Origin: Variovorax beijingensis | GTDB lineage: Bacteria; Pseudomonadota; Gammaproteobacteria; Burkholderiales; Burkholderiaceae_C | DNA: 64,000 nt | Reading direction: 5' to 3' | Assembly: GCF_003951285.1 (NCBI RefSeq) | Contig: NZ_RXFQ01000006.1 | Coordinates: forward strand, 310,001 to 374,000 | Shown: piece by piece, positions 17,616-25,906 of the stretch | Layout of the letters: each line of letters starts with the position of its first letter | Numbering within the stretch: the stretch's first letter is position 1 | Translations under genes and position numbers: made by a program | The notes under the pieces: model-generated | What the model saw: the letters and a program-made list of their open reading frames with translations, nothing else | Told to the model about the DNA's origin: nothing | The model's database searches: none

Positions 17616-18833
17616 TCAGGGATTGACGAGGAAGTCGCCCGCCTTCGGAGTGTCGGTGATCTCGAGCACCAGTGCGTACGAAACCTTTTCGAAGGGCCGG
17701 AACACCATCAGGAGGCCGATGCGTTCGTTCGGAAGCTTGATGGTTTCCTTGCGCGCGCCGGTGCGGTCGAGAATGGTTTCGCCATTCTTCAGGATGGCCA
17801 GCACGTGGCCGCTGTCGATGCCGTCGCGCGTGCCCTTGTTGATGGCCACCACCTGGTTCTGGGCCGCGAACTGCACCGCGTTGCCATAGACCGAGATGAT
17901 GCGGCCCTCGACCTGCGAGGAGGGGGCGCGCGGCACATAGCTCAGCAGCTGGCGCGGCGGCTCGGGCAGCAGGCGGTCGCCGGCGCGGATTTCCTCGCGT
18001 GCCGCGATGATGTCGACGCTGGCCGGCACCACGGTGATGACGTCCTTGTCGTTGGTGGTCTCGACCGTGGTCGATTCGCCGCGCTGGAGCTGCGCCTTGC
18101 CCAGGTACTGCGCCTCGTAGCCGAGGATTTCACCGGTTCCCGGGTCCTTCAACGGCGTGGCGCTGCGGAACACGCGGAAATTCTTCAGCGGGCCCGGGGT
18201 TTCGAGCAGCGGCGTCTCGGCATTGCCGCGCGCATAGGCGCGGTCGCCGCGCGACAGCAGGACGCGGCTGTCGTTGCCCGCGACGATGCGCGGCGCGGCC
18301 TGCAGCGTGTCGGCATCGACCACGATCGGCTCGCTGAGGAAGGGCTCGATGACGCTCGGGTTGAGCGTGGGCAAGGCCATGCCGGCCAGCGAGTCGAAGC
18401 GCGTGCGCGGCGACAGCTTGATGGTGCCGCCGTCGCCGCTGCCGCCCGCGCCGCGGCGCATGGTCAGGCGCGCACGGCCGCCGGTCTTGTCCAGATAGAG
18501 GATCTGGCCCGGGTAGATGCGGTGCGGATTCGCGATTTCGCTGATGTTCATGCCCCACAGTTCCGGCCAGCGCCAGGGACGCAGCAGGTAGAGGCGCGAG
18601 ATGGCCCACAGCGTGTCGCCGGGCTTGACCGTGTATTCGTCCGGCGCGTTGGGCGCCAGTTCGCTCAGCGGAACGCCGCTCTGGGCGGTTTGCTGGGCGG
18701 TGGCGCGCTGCTGCGGCGTGACGGGGTAGTTCTGCGCCCACGCCGCCGTCGTGCCGCCAGTGATCACCGCAAGGGCAGCCAACGTGGCGAGAAGATGCGG
18801 GCGCTGGCGGACAGTGATTCGGAGCTTTTTCAT
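17616..18833 (-). CDS. Secreted LysM peptidoglycan-binding protein
   Basis: A 405-residue exported protein. The signal peptide covers about residues 1-33, ending TAAWAQ. One LysM domain follows at about residues 67-117, recognised by YTVKPGDTLWAISRLYL, WPELWGMN and NPHRIYPGQILYL. The rest has no known domain but is regular beta-rich sequence. The start is the internal ATG at 18833 (MKKLRITVRQRPH), because the signal peptide begins there; 16 extra upstream residues are open but unlikely. It probably binds the cell wall. It sits just upstream of dprA, a common position for this family in Burkholderiales, and is divergent from def. Confidence 0.9.
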   Translation of the reverse strand: MKKLRITVRQRPHLLATLAALAVITGGTTAAWAQNYPVTPQQRATAQQTAQSGVPLSELAPNAPDEYTVKPGDTLWAISRLYLLRPWRWPELWGMNISEIANPHRIYPGQILYLDKTGGRARLTMRRGAGGSGDGGTIKLSPRTRFDSLAGMALPTLNPSVIEPFLSEPIVVDADTLQAAPRIVAGNDSRVLLSRGDRAYARGNAETPLLETPGPLKNFRVFRSATPLKDPGTGEILGYEAQYLGKAQLQRGESTTVETTNDKDVITVVPASVDIIAAREEIRAGDRLLPEPPRQLLSYVPRAPSSQVEGRIISVYGNAVQFAAQNQVVAINKGTRDGIDSGHVLAILKNGETILDRTGARKETIKLPNERIGLLMVFRPFEKVSYALVLEITDTPKAGDFLVNP

Positions 18834-18847
18834 GTCTGGATGGGTGA

Positions 18848-18873
18848 GCGCGCCGCGTATCGGCGCGCATACG
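18848..18873. promoter_or_regulatory. Two overlapping, mutually exclusive dyads in the LysM gene leader
   Basis: GCGCGCCG (18848-18855) and CGGCGCGC (18861-18868) form a perfect 8-bp stem with loop CGTAT. That loop (18856-18860) can instead pair with ATACG (18869-18873) around CGGCGCGC. The element ends 14 bases upstream of the LysM start on the minus strand. It may be an operator or an mRNA hairpin near the ribosome site. Confidence 0.4.
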
Positions 18874-18993
18874 AATCTCACAATTTGCTACGAATTCTGC
18901 GCCCGAAGCCCTTGGGAGGGCAACGTTTTCAGGCGATCCGGAGTCGCCGCGTCGCGGAATTGGCGAAAATAGCCACAACTTTCCCCCTGTTTC

Positions 18994-19515
18994 ATGGCCA
19001 AACGAATCATTCTGAGTTACCCGGACAAGCGCCTGCACACGGTTGCCAAGCCCGTGCAGGGCGTTGACGCGCGCATCAAGGCCCTGGTGGCCGACATGCT
19101 CGAGACCATGTACGACGCCAGCGGCATCGGCCTGGCCGCGACCCAGGTCGACGTGCACGAGCGGCTGGTCGTCATCGACGTGTCCGAGGAACGCAACGAG
19201 CCGCTGGTGCTCATCAATCCCGAAATTATCTGGGCAAGCGACGAAAAAGTGTTGAACGAAGAGGGCTGCCTCTCGGTGCCGGGCATCTACGACGGCGTCA
19301 TGCGCTCCACCTCGGTCAAGGTCCAGGCGCTGGACGAGAACGGCGAACTGCGCACCATCGAGGCCGAAGGCCTTTTGGCCGTGTGCATCCAGCACGAACT
19401 CGACCACCTGATGGGCAAGGTGTTCGTCGAATACCTGTCGCCGCTCAAGCGCAACCGCATCAAGAGCAAGCTGCTCAAGCAGCAGCGCGAAGAGGCCAAA
19501 GAGGGCCGGGCATGA
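18994..19515 (+). CDS. def: Peptide deformylase
   Basis: A 173-residue metalloenzyme that removes the formyl group from the first methionine of new proteins. All three motifs are intact: GIGLAATQ at residues 44-51, EGCLS with metal ligand Cys92, and HELDH with His134, Glu135 and His138. The length is normal. The stop overlaps the next start as ATGA, and fmt, which adds the formyl group, lies one gene further on, so the cycle's two enzymes share an operon. It is divergent from the LysM gene with 160 bases between starts. Confidence 0.97.
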   Translation: MAKRIILSYPDKRLHTVAKPVQGVDARIKALVADMLETMYDASGIGLAATQVDVHERLVVIDVSEERNEPLVLINPEIIWASDEKVLNEEGCLSVPGIYDGVMRSTSVKVQALDENGELRTIEAEGLLAVCIQHELDHLMGKVFVEYLSPLKRNRIKSKLLKQQREEAKEGRA

Positions 19516-20009
19516 AAGCCTCCCTGCGGCCCTGGGCGCTCGGTCTTGCCGCAGCGCTCGTGCTCGCGGGCTGCGCCAGCGAACCCACGCGCATCGTTCC
19601 CGGCACCACCGCCGCCGAGACCCTGCAGCGCCTGGGCCCGCCCACGGGCCGCTATCCGCTCACCGGCGGCGGCGAGCGCCTGCAGTATTCGCGCATGCCG
19701 GCGGGCTTCGAGGTCACCGACATCGACGTCGATGCCGCCGGCAAGGTCGTCTCCGTGACCCAGGTGCTCAGCGAGGCGCGCTTCGGCCACGACATCAAGG
19801 TCGACCAGTGGCGCCAGAACGACGTGCTCGCCTTCTATGGCCGGCCTTTTGAAACCAGCCGCGTCAGCTCGTTCGACGGCGTGGTCTGGACCTGGCGCTA
19901 CAAGGCCGTGAACGAGCGCCGCATGCTCTATATCTACATCGACCCCACCGGCGTGGTCCGCCGCTACCACACGGGGGACGACCTCGAACTCGTCCGGATC
20001 CGCGATTGA
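19512..20009 (+). CDS. Outer-membrane lipoprotein, BamE/SmpA-like
   Basis: A 165-residue lipoprotein. The lipobox LVLAGC ends the signal peptide near residue 20, and the next residue is Ala, which fits outer-membrane sorting. The mature domain holds two similar segments, [15 protein letters not shown] with a beta hairpin and [15 protein letters not shown] with a second one. Repeats of this helix plus G-P/R-P pattern are typical of the SmpA/OmlA-BamE fold. The start ATG at 19512 overlaps the def stop by four bases, and its own stop overlaps the fmt start by three. The function is unknown. It could be an envelope assembly or stability factor. Confidence 0.75.
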   Translation: MKASLRPWALGLAAALVLAGCASEPTRIVPGTTAAETLQRLGPPTGRYPLTGGGERLQYSRMPAGFEVTDIDVDAAGKVVSVTQVLSEARFGHDIKVDQWRQNDVLAFYGRPFETSRVSSFDGVVWTWRYKAVNERRMLYIYIDPTGVVRRYHTGDDLELVRIRD

Positions 20010-20962
20010 CTGCGCTGAAAGTCGTTTTCGCGGGCACGCCCGAGTTCGCGCGCGCCGCGCTCGAAGCCATTGCCGCCGCCGGCCATGAGATCGCGCTGGT
20101 GCTGAGCCAGCCCGACCGGCCCGCGGGCCGCGGCATGAAGCTGCAGGCCTCGCCCGTCAAGCAATGCGCCCTCGCCCACGGCTGGCCGGTGGCGCAGCCG
20201 CGCAGCCTGCGGCTGGACGGCAAGTATCCGGAAGACGCCGCGGCCGCGCGCGAGGCGCTGCTGGCGGCCCGGCCCGACGTGATGGTGGTGGCGGCCTACG
20301 GCCTCATCCTGCCGCAATGGGTGCTCGACCTGCCGGCGCACGGCTGCCTCAACATCCACGCCAGCCTGCTGCCGCGCTGGCGCGGTGCGGCGCCCATCCA
20401 CCGCGCCATCGAGGCCGGCGACGCGCAGACCGGCATCACCATCATGCAGATGGACGCCGGCCTGGACACCGGCGACATGCTGCTGCGCGAAGCCCTCGAC
20501 ATCGGCAGCGACTCCACCGCCCGGCTGCACGACCGCCTGGCCGAACTGGGCGGCCGCCTGATCGTCCAGGCGCTGGCCGACATCGGCCGCCTCGTACGCA
20601 CGCCGCAGCCGGCCGAGGGCGTCACCTACGCCAGCAAGGTCGAGAAGCACGAAGCCCAGATCGACTGGAACCAGCCGGCCGACGCCATCGTGCGGCGCAT
20701 CCGGGCCTTCGACCCGTTCCCGGGCGCCAACAGCCTGCTCGACGGCGAGACCATCAAGCTCTGGGCCGCGCATGCGGCGCCGCCGGCCGCGGTTTCGGCC
20801 GCGCCGGGCACCCTGCTGGCTGTGAGCGACGCCGGCGTGGCGGTGGCAGCGGCCGGCTCGGTGGTGATGGCCACCGAACTGCAGCGGCCCGGCGGCAAGC
20901 GCCTGGCCGTGGCCGACTTCCTGCGCGGCTTCGACCTGAAGCCCGGGCAGCGGTTCGGCTGA
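20006..20962 (+). CDS. fmt: Methionyl-tRNA formyltransferase
   Basis: A 318-residue enzyme that formylates initiator Met-tRNA from 10-formyltetrahydrofolate. The N-terminal [14 protein letters not shown] and the catalytic segment [20 protein letters not shown], with the Asn and His pair, plus [10 protein letters not shown] are canonical. The C-terminal OB-like domain starts near residue 205. The start is TTG at 20006, forming a TTGA overlap with the lipoprotein stop. It makes [10 protein letters not shown], the expected N terminus. Its own stop overlaps the azlC start by one base. Confidence 0.96.
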   Translation: MTALKVVFAGTPEFARAALEAIAAAGHEIALVLSQPDRPAGRGMKLQASPVKQCALAHGWPVAQPRSLRLDGKYPEDAAAAREALLAARPDVMVVAAYGLILPQWVLDLPAHGCLNIHASLLPRWRGAAPIHRAIEAGDAQTGITIMQMDAGLDTGDMLLREALDIGSDSTARLHDRLAELGGRLIVQALADIGRLVRTPQPAEGVTYASKVEKHEAQIDWNQPADAIVRRIRAFDPFPGANSLLDGETIKLWAAHAAPPAAVSAAPGTLLAVSDAGVAVAAAGSVVMATELQRPGGKRLAVADFLRGFDLKPGQRFG

Positions 20963-21702
20963 TGTTCCTTTCCGCAGCCATTCGCCGCCGACCCGAATTC
21001 CGCGCCGGCATCCGCGACATGTCCTCGGCCGCGCTGGGCATCGGCGCCTGGGGCCTGATGACCGGCGTGGCCATGGTCAAGTCGAACATGAGCGTGCTGG
21101 AGTCGGTGGCCATGACGCTGCTGGTCTACGCCGGCAGTTCCCAGCTCGCGGCCATTCCGCTGCTGTTCGCGGGCGCGCCGGCCTGGGTGATCCTGGCCAC
21201 GGGCTTTTGCGTCAACCTGCGCTTCGTGGTCTTCAGCCTGCACCTGCGGCCCTACCTCATGCACATGCCGCGCTGGCGCCGCATGACGCACGGCTACCTG
21301 ACGGCCGACCTGAGCTATGCACTCTTCACCCGGCAGTACGCGGCGCCGCCGGCCACCGTCGCCGAGCAGCAGTCGCAGGAGGCCTACCTCACCGGCAACT
21401 ACTTCGTGACCTGGTGCTCCTGGATGGGCATGAGCCTGCTGGGCATTGCGCTGGCCAACTTCATTCCGCAGAGCTGGGGCCTGGGTTTTGCCGGCGTGCT
21501 GAGCCTGGTGGCGATCGTCTGCTCGATGGCCACCACGCGGCTGCGCGTGCTGGCCGCGCTGGTCGCCAGCGCCACCGCGGTGGCGGCCTATGCCCTGCCG
21601 CTCAAGCTCAACATCGTCGTGGCCATCGGGGCCGCGGTGCTGCTGTGCTTCTGGCTCGAGAGGCGGTTCGGGCTCGACCCCGACGCGGAGGACGACAAGT
21701 GA
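20962..21702 (+). CDS. azlC: AzlC-family branched-chain amino-acid exporter subunit
   Basis: A 246-residue inner-membrane protein. It shows the AzlC pattern: DMSSAALGIGAWGLMTGVAM near residue 18, LVYAGSSQLAAIPLL near 54, and several more helices. AzlC pairs with the small AzlD protein to export branched-chain amino acids or analogues. The start ATG at 20962 overlaps the fmt stop (TGATG), and the stop overlaps the azlD start, so both are coupled to the fmt operon. The actual substrate is not determined by sequence. Confidence 0.93.
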   Translation: MFLSAAIRRRPEFRAGIRDMSSAALGIGAWGLMTGVAMVKSNMSVLESVAMTLLVYAGSSQLAAIPLLFAGAPAWVILATGFCVNLRFVVFSLHLRPYLMHMPRWRRMTHGYLTADLSYALFTRQYAAPPATVAEQQSQEAYLTGNYFVTWCSWMGMSLLGIALANFIPQSWGLGFAGVLSLVAIVCSMATTRLRVLAALVASATAVAAYALPLKLNIVVAIGAAVLLCFWLERRFGLDPDAEDDK

Positions 21703-22034
21703 GGGGCACCGACCTGTGGACGATGGGCGTGATCGTCGGACTGGCCGCGGTCACGGTGCTCACGCGCTGCTTCTTCTTCATCCTCGACCGGCCCTGGGGC
21801 CTGCCCGAGTGGGCCCACCGCGCGCTGCACTATGCACCGGCGGCCGCGCTGGCCGGCGTGATCGCGCCCGAGATCGTGATGACCCAGGGCCACCTGATCA
21901 CCACGCTGCACGACGCACGCCTGTATGCGGCCGTGGTCGGCGCCGCTTACTACTACTGGCGGCGCGGCGTGCTCGGCACGATGCTCGCGGGCATGGCGGT
22001 GTACCTGCCCTTGCACCTCTCCCTGGGCTGGTAG
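21699..22034 (+). CDS. azlD: AzlD-family transporter subunit
   Basis: A 111-residue membrane protein with three to four helices and the family-typical VIVGLAAVTVLTRCFFFIL and LHYAPAAALAGVIAPEI. It is the small partner of AzlC. The start is taken as GTG 21699, which gives the GTGA overlap with azlC; ATG at 21723 is a possible alternative that removes eight residues. It ends the def-fmt-azlCD run. Eight T residues at 22048-22055 follow, but without a convincing stem before them. Confidence 0.9.
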   Translation: MRGTDLWTMGVIVGLAAVTVLTRCFFFILDRPWGLPEWAHRALHYAPAAALAGVIAPEIVMTQGHLITTLHDARLYAAVVGAAYYYWRRGVLGTMLAGMAVYLPLHLSLGW

Positions 22035-22054
22035 CCGGCGGCCCTGCTTTTTTT

Positions 22055-23032
22055 TCAATCCAGCCTCACGCCGGCGGCCTGGATGATCTTGCCCCAGCGA
22101 TCGCTCTCGGCCCGCGAGAGCCTGTAGAAATCCTGCGGCGTGCCCGGCAGGGCCTCGAAGCCGAACTCCGAGAACAGCTTCGCCACCTTCGGCGCCTTCA
22201 TCGCCTTGTGCAGTTCGCCGTTGATGCGTGCCACTGCTTCGGGCGACATGCCCGCCGGGCCGATCAGGCCGTGGAACGCATAGGCGTTGACGTCGCTGAA
22301 CCCGGCTTCGACGAAGGTGGGCACCTCGGGCAGTGCGCTCGCGCGCTGCGGCAGCGCGATCGCCAGCACCCGCACCTTGCCCGCCTTGATGATCGGCAGG
22401 CCCGAGGCCAGGTCGAGCATCATCGTGGGCACCTGCCCGCCCATCAGGTCGGTCATGGCGGGCGCGGCGCCCTTGTAGGGCACGTGCGTGATCGTCAGGC
22501 CGGCCTTCTGCTTGAAGAGCTCCATCGCCATGTGGTGCGGCGAGCCGTTGCCGGGAGAGGCATAGCTCACCTTCTCCGGGTTGGCCTTCACGTAGCGCAC
22601 GAACTCGGCCACGTTCCTGGCGGGAAAGTCGGGATGCACCACCAGCGCCACCGGAAAGCGGCCGATGGCGCCGATGTAGGTGAAGTCGCTCGCGGGCCTG
22701 TAGGGCAGCTTGGCGAACATGTGCTCGTTGAAGAGCAGCGCCGCGTTCTCGGCCTGCATGATGGTGTAGCCGTCGGGCTTGGCCTGCATCAGCACCGAGA
22801 CGCCGATGTTGGTCGATGCGCCGGGCCGGTTGTCGATGACCAGCGGCTGCCCGAGCGAAGGCTGCATCGCCTCGGCCAGCGAGCGCGCCAGGTTGTCGGT
22901 GCCGCCGCCGGCCACATAGGGCACGATCCATTTGACCGGCTGGCTCGGGTAGGCGGCGGGCTGCTGCGCCGATGCGAAGGGGATGGCCAGCGCGAGGGCC
23001 GCGGCCATGAGCGGAATCAGTCGCTTCATCAT
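22055..23032 (-). CDS. Bug-type tripartite tricarboxylate transporter binding protein
   Basis: A 325-residue periplasmic solute-binding protein of the Bug/TctC family. The signal peptide spans about residues 1-25 (MKRLIPLMAAALALAIPFASA). The mature N terminus YPSQPVKWIVPYVAGGGTDNLAR is the diagnostic family motif, followed by VIDNRPGASTNIG. These proteins capture carboxylates or aromatic acids. The start is the first of two tandem ATGs at 23032, since GGAG lies seven bases before it. No TctA/TctB membrane genes are nearby, as is usual for Bug genes in Comamonadaceae. It is the last gene of the catabolic cluster, so its ligand may be that pathway's substrate. Confidence 0.92.
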   Translation of the reverse strand: MMKRLIPLMAAALALAIPFASAQQPAAYPSQPVKWIVPYVAGGGTDNLARSLAEAMQPSLGQPLVIDNRPGASTNIGVSVLMQAKPDGYTIMQAENAALLFNEHMFAKLPYRPASDFTYIGAIGRFPVALVVHPDFPARNVAEFVRYVKANPEKVSYASPGNGSPHHMAMELFKQKAGLTITHVPYKGAAPAMTDLMGGQVPTMMLDLASGLPIIKAGKVRVLAIALPQRASALPEVPTFVEAGFSDVNAYAFHGLIGPAGMSPEAVARINGELHKAMKAPKVAKLFSEFGFEALPGTPQDFYRLSRAESDRWGKIIQAAGVRLD

Positions 23033-23069
23033 TTCTTGTCTCCGTTGCTTGTCTTGAAATCTGTTCAGG

Positions 23070-24047
23070 TCATTCGCCGCGCAGCGTCTGCCACAGCGCG
23101 CGGTCGCGCTCCGCGGTCCACACCACCGGGTGTTCGATGCCGCGCAGTTCGTCGTACGCGCGCGAGACGTCGAAGGGCAGCACATGCTGGAACACGGGCC
23201 AGCTGCCGAAGCGCGGGGCCATCGCCGCCTCTGCCCGCGCGAAGCAGCCCTTGAGCGTTTCGCCCGCGGCGATGCCGGCTTTCACGCTGTCGAGCAAGGT
23301 ACCGAGAAACGCCTGGGTCAGCCCGATGGCGTCGGCGCATTCGGCCTCGCCCTGCAGCACGGCCCCGCGGCCGGGCACCAGCACGCGCGGCTTCAGGGCC
23401 CGCACCGCATCGAGCGTGCCGGCCCAGTCGCCGATGTAGGCGTCGCCCGCGTAGACGCCGCAGCGGTTCTCGACCACGTCGCCCGAGAACAGCACGCCGC
23501 AGTCGGGCAGCCACGCGACCGTGTCGCCGCTCGAATGGCCGTGGCCCAGCGCCATCAGGCGAAGCTCGCGGCCTTGGCTGCGGCCAGGGCCGAGCCAGAG
23601 GCTCATCTCGCGCTCGAAGCTCTGCGTCGGAAAGGTCAGGCCCGGGATCTCTTCCACGCCCGCGAAGAGGCGCGGGAAGCGGCCGACCTCCGAATCGAAA
23701 TCGGCCTGGCCGCGCGTGCGGATCCAGTCGAGCGTGCCGTTGCTCGCGATGATGGTCTCGACCTCGCCGAACGCACTCGCGCCCATCACGCGCACCGCAT
23801 GGTAGTGCGTGAGCACGATGGTTTGGATGGGCTTGTCGGTCACCGTGCGGATGGCGGCCAGGAAGTCGCGCGCCATGCGCGGCGTGGGGCGCGTGTCGAT
23901 CAGCACCACGTGCTCGTCGCCGACGACGAAGCCGCAGTTCGGATCGAAGTCGCTGATGTAGCCATACACGTCGGGCGCGAGCTCGCGCAGCTGCGGCTTC
24001 TGCTCGCGCGTGTCGGAGGCCGAGGCGAAGGAGACGTTGGCGCTCAT
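23070..24047 (-). CDS. Metallo-beta-lactamase-fold hydrolase with altered metal motif
   Basis: A 325-residue MBL-fold protein. The core motif reads THYHAVRVMG at residues 80-89: His81 and His83 are present, but the Asp and His of the standard HxHxDH are Val85 and Arg86. GHGHSSGD (His169/His171) and the later SGD (Asp190) are kept. This suggests one intact metal site and a lost or changed second one. The altered form appears to be a feature of a subfamily and not a sequencing fault, because the flanking sequence is well ordered. The start at 24047 overlaps the DUF2783 stop (ATGA). The substrate is unknown; the position suggests hydrolysis of a ring-cleavage or lactone product. Confidence 0.85.
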   Translation of the reverse strand: MSANVSFASASDTREQKPQLRELAPDVYGYISDFDPNCGFVVGDEHVVLIDTRPTPRMARDFLAAIRTVTDKPIQTIVLTHYHAVRVMGASAFGEVETIIASNGTLDWIRTRGQADFDSEVGRFPRLFAGVEEIPGLTFPTQSFEREMSLWLGPGRSQGRELRLMALGHGHSSGDTVAWLPDCGVLFSGDVVENRCGVYAGDAYIGDWAGTLDAVRALKPRVLVPGRGAVLQGEAECADAIGLTQAFLGTLLDSVKAGIAAGETLKGCFARAEAAMAPRFGSWPVFQHVLPFDVSRAYDELRGIEHPVVWTAERDRALWQTLRGE

Positions 24048-24250
24048 GGGGCTTCCCGGGTTGTCGTGGGGTCTTCTGCGGCGGCGCGAATGCAGGCCAG
24101 CAGCACGGCCTGGTCGCCGCACTGGTTGGCCAGCAGCAGCACGAGGCGGGCGTTGAGGTCGGCGCTCTGCGCTTCGCCCAGGCCTTCGTGCGCGGCGAGT
24201 AGCGCGGCGTAGAAGCCGTCGGGGTCGGGGATGCGGGGCTCGGTGATCAT
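24044..24250 (-). CDS. DUF2783 family small protein
   Basis: A 68-residue soluble protein starting MITEPRIPDPDGFYAALLAAHEG. The N-terminal motif and size match DUF2783, a family usually encoded next to FAD-dependent aromatic monooxygenases. Its role is unknown, perhaps a subunit or chaperone of the monooxygenase. It overlaps the monooxygenase stop by four bases upstream and the MBL start by four bases downstream, so all three are translationally coupled. Cys44 and Cys53 are the only cysteines (the CGDQ and LACI segments). Confidence 0.8.
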   Translation of the reverse strand: MITEPRIPDPDGFYAALLAAHEGLGEAQSADLNARLVLLLANQCGDQAVLLACIRAAAEDPTTTREAP

Positions 24251-25899
24251 GGGGCGTGGTGGTCGAGGGCGAGGGCCGTGCGCAGCGCGGCGGCGATCGC
24301 ATCGGGCGTGGCCTGCGGCAGCGTCGCGGCGCGGTAGGCATCGGGCCGCACGAGCACGAAGCTGCCCGCGTCGTGGAGGCCGAGATGCCGCATGAGCGTC
24401 TCGTCGGCTTGCAGTGCCGGCAGCCCGCTGTCGCCACCGATGGCGAGCAGGCGCAGCGGCAGCGACGCCGTGGCATCCATGGCCGCCCTGGCTTCGGCGC
24501 GTGCCGGCGCGAGCCACAGGCCCAGGCACTGCGTGCCCTCGGCCAGCAACTGCATCAGCGTGGTCTCGCTGCCACCGGCCCAGCGCAGTGCAAGGTTCTG
24601 CACCGTGCGTGCGCCTTCCGGCAACTGCGGCGCGGGCGGGTAGTCGTTGGCGACCGACATGCGGCCGGCATTGACCAGCGCGCGCGCAAACGGATGGCGC
24701 GCGGCGAGCGCCACCACCGCGCGGCGCAGCGTGTGCTCGGCCGGCGAGCGTGGTGCGAGAAAACGCGCCGAGCGGCTCGTCACCTCGAGGTTCTGCTTCG
24801 CGGCGGGTTGCCGCTCCGCGTCGTAGCTGTCGAGCAGCGCATCGTTTGCCTGCCCCTGTGCGACCAGCGCCAGCTTCCAGCCGAGGTTCGCCGCATCCTG
24901 GATGCCGCTGTTGCCGCCGCGCGCGCCGAAGGGGCTCACCACGTGCGCGGCATCGCCGATGAAGAACACGCGGCCGTGGCGGAAGCTGTCCAGCAGGTGG
25001 TCGCGGTAGCCGTAGGGGCCGATCCAGACGAACTCGAACTCCACGCCCGGCCCGAGCTGCTCGCGCAGCCGCGCGCCCGCCACTTCGGGCCGGCTGATGT
25101 GGGCGGTGTCGCAGTCCTCGGGCATCTGGTAGTCGATGCGCCAGACGCCATCGGCCATCAGGTGCTGCCAGACGCCGCGGCCTTCGTTGAAGGGCGCGTC
25201 GACCCAGGTCCAGCGCTCGGTGGGCAGCGGCTTCTTGAAGCGTACGTCGCTGATGCACCAGCGGTCGGTGCTGCGCGAGGCATGCGCGTCGATGCCGAGC
25301 TGCGTGCGGATCGGGCTGTTGGCGCCGGTCGCGTCGATCAGCCGGTCGGCCTCGATCGTGTAGCTGCCTGCGGGCGTTTCGATCTCGATGCGCACGCCAT
25401 CGCTCAAGGGCTCGACGCGCGTCACGCGGCTCTTCCAGCGCACATCGGTGAGTCCGAGTTCGAGGATGCGCTCGACCAGGAACCACTCGATGTAGAACTG
25501 CTGCAGGTTGATGAAGGGCGGCTGCCTGGAGACGCTCTCCGCCTGCAGGTTGAAGCTGTAGACCTCCTGTTCGCCCGAGAAGGTGCGTCCGAACGACCAG
25601 GTGATGCCCTTGGCCGCGATGCGCTCGTAGATGCCCAGGCGCTCGAAGATCTCGAGGCTCTTCTGTGCGTAGCAGATGCCGCGCGAGGACGCACCGCGCA
25701 CGCCGACGGTGTCGTCCTCGTCGAGCAGCACCGCGCGCACGCCGCGCTGCGCAAGGTCGCAGGCCAGCGTGAGGCCCGAAGGTCCCGCGCCGACGATCAC
25801 GATCGGGTGGCGAACGGCTTCCGCACGGCCCAGCTCGGGCGGCGGCACGAAGGGCCAGACCGGCAACTCGTAGGCCGGCGCAAATGCAAAGCTTTCCAT
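24247..25899 (-). CDS. FAD-dependent aromatic-ring monooxygenase
   Basis: A 550-residue flavoprotein of the PHBH/MhpA class that hydroxylates aromatic substrates with NAD(P)H and oxygen. The FAD-binding Rossmann motif VIVGAGPSGLTLA lies at residues 34-46. The DATGANS segment follows in the middle. RVFFIGDAAHVVSPFGARGGNSG, the second flavin motif, lies near residues 310-332. A thioredoxin-like C-terminal domain of about 130 residues is present, as in phenol-type hydroxylases. Residues 1-30 form an extra N-terminal arm. It starts seven bases after the alpha/beta hydrolase gene ends. The substrate is not known. Confidence 0.93.
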   Translation of the reverse strand: MESFAFAPAYELPVWPFVPPPELGRAEAVRHPIVIVGAGPSGLTLACDLAQRGVRAVLLDEDDTVGVRGASSRGICYAQKSLEIFERLGIYERIAAKGITWSFGRTFSGEQEVYSFNLQAESVSRQPPFINLQQFYIEWFLVERILELGLTDVRWKSRVTRVEPLSDGVRIEIETPAGSYTIEADRLIDATGANSPIRTQLGIDAHASRSTDRWCISDVRFKKPLPTERWTWVDAPFNEGRGVWQHLMADGVWRIDYQMPEDCDTAHISRPEVAGARLREQLGPGVEFEFVWIGPYGYRDHLLDSFRHGRVFFIGDAAHVVSPFGARGGNSGIQDAANLGWKLALVAQGQANDALLDSYDAERQPAAKQNLEVTSRSARFLAPRSPAEHTLRRAVVALAARHPFARALVNAGRMSVANDYPPAPQLPEGARTVQNLALRWAGGSETTLMQLLAEGTQCLGLWLAPARAEARAAMDATASLPLRLLAIGGDSGLPALQADETLMRHLGLHDAGSFVLVRPDAYRAATLPQATPDAIAAALRTALALDHHAP

Positions 25900-25906
25900 G
25901 TCTCTT

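Noticed and set aside
22048..22055. Eight T residues between azlD and the Bug gene, a possible terminator
   Set aside because: No stable stem stands directly before the T-run on the plus strand.
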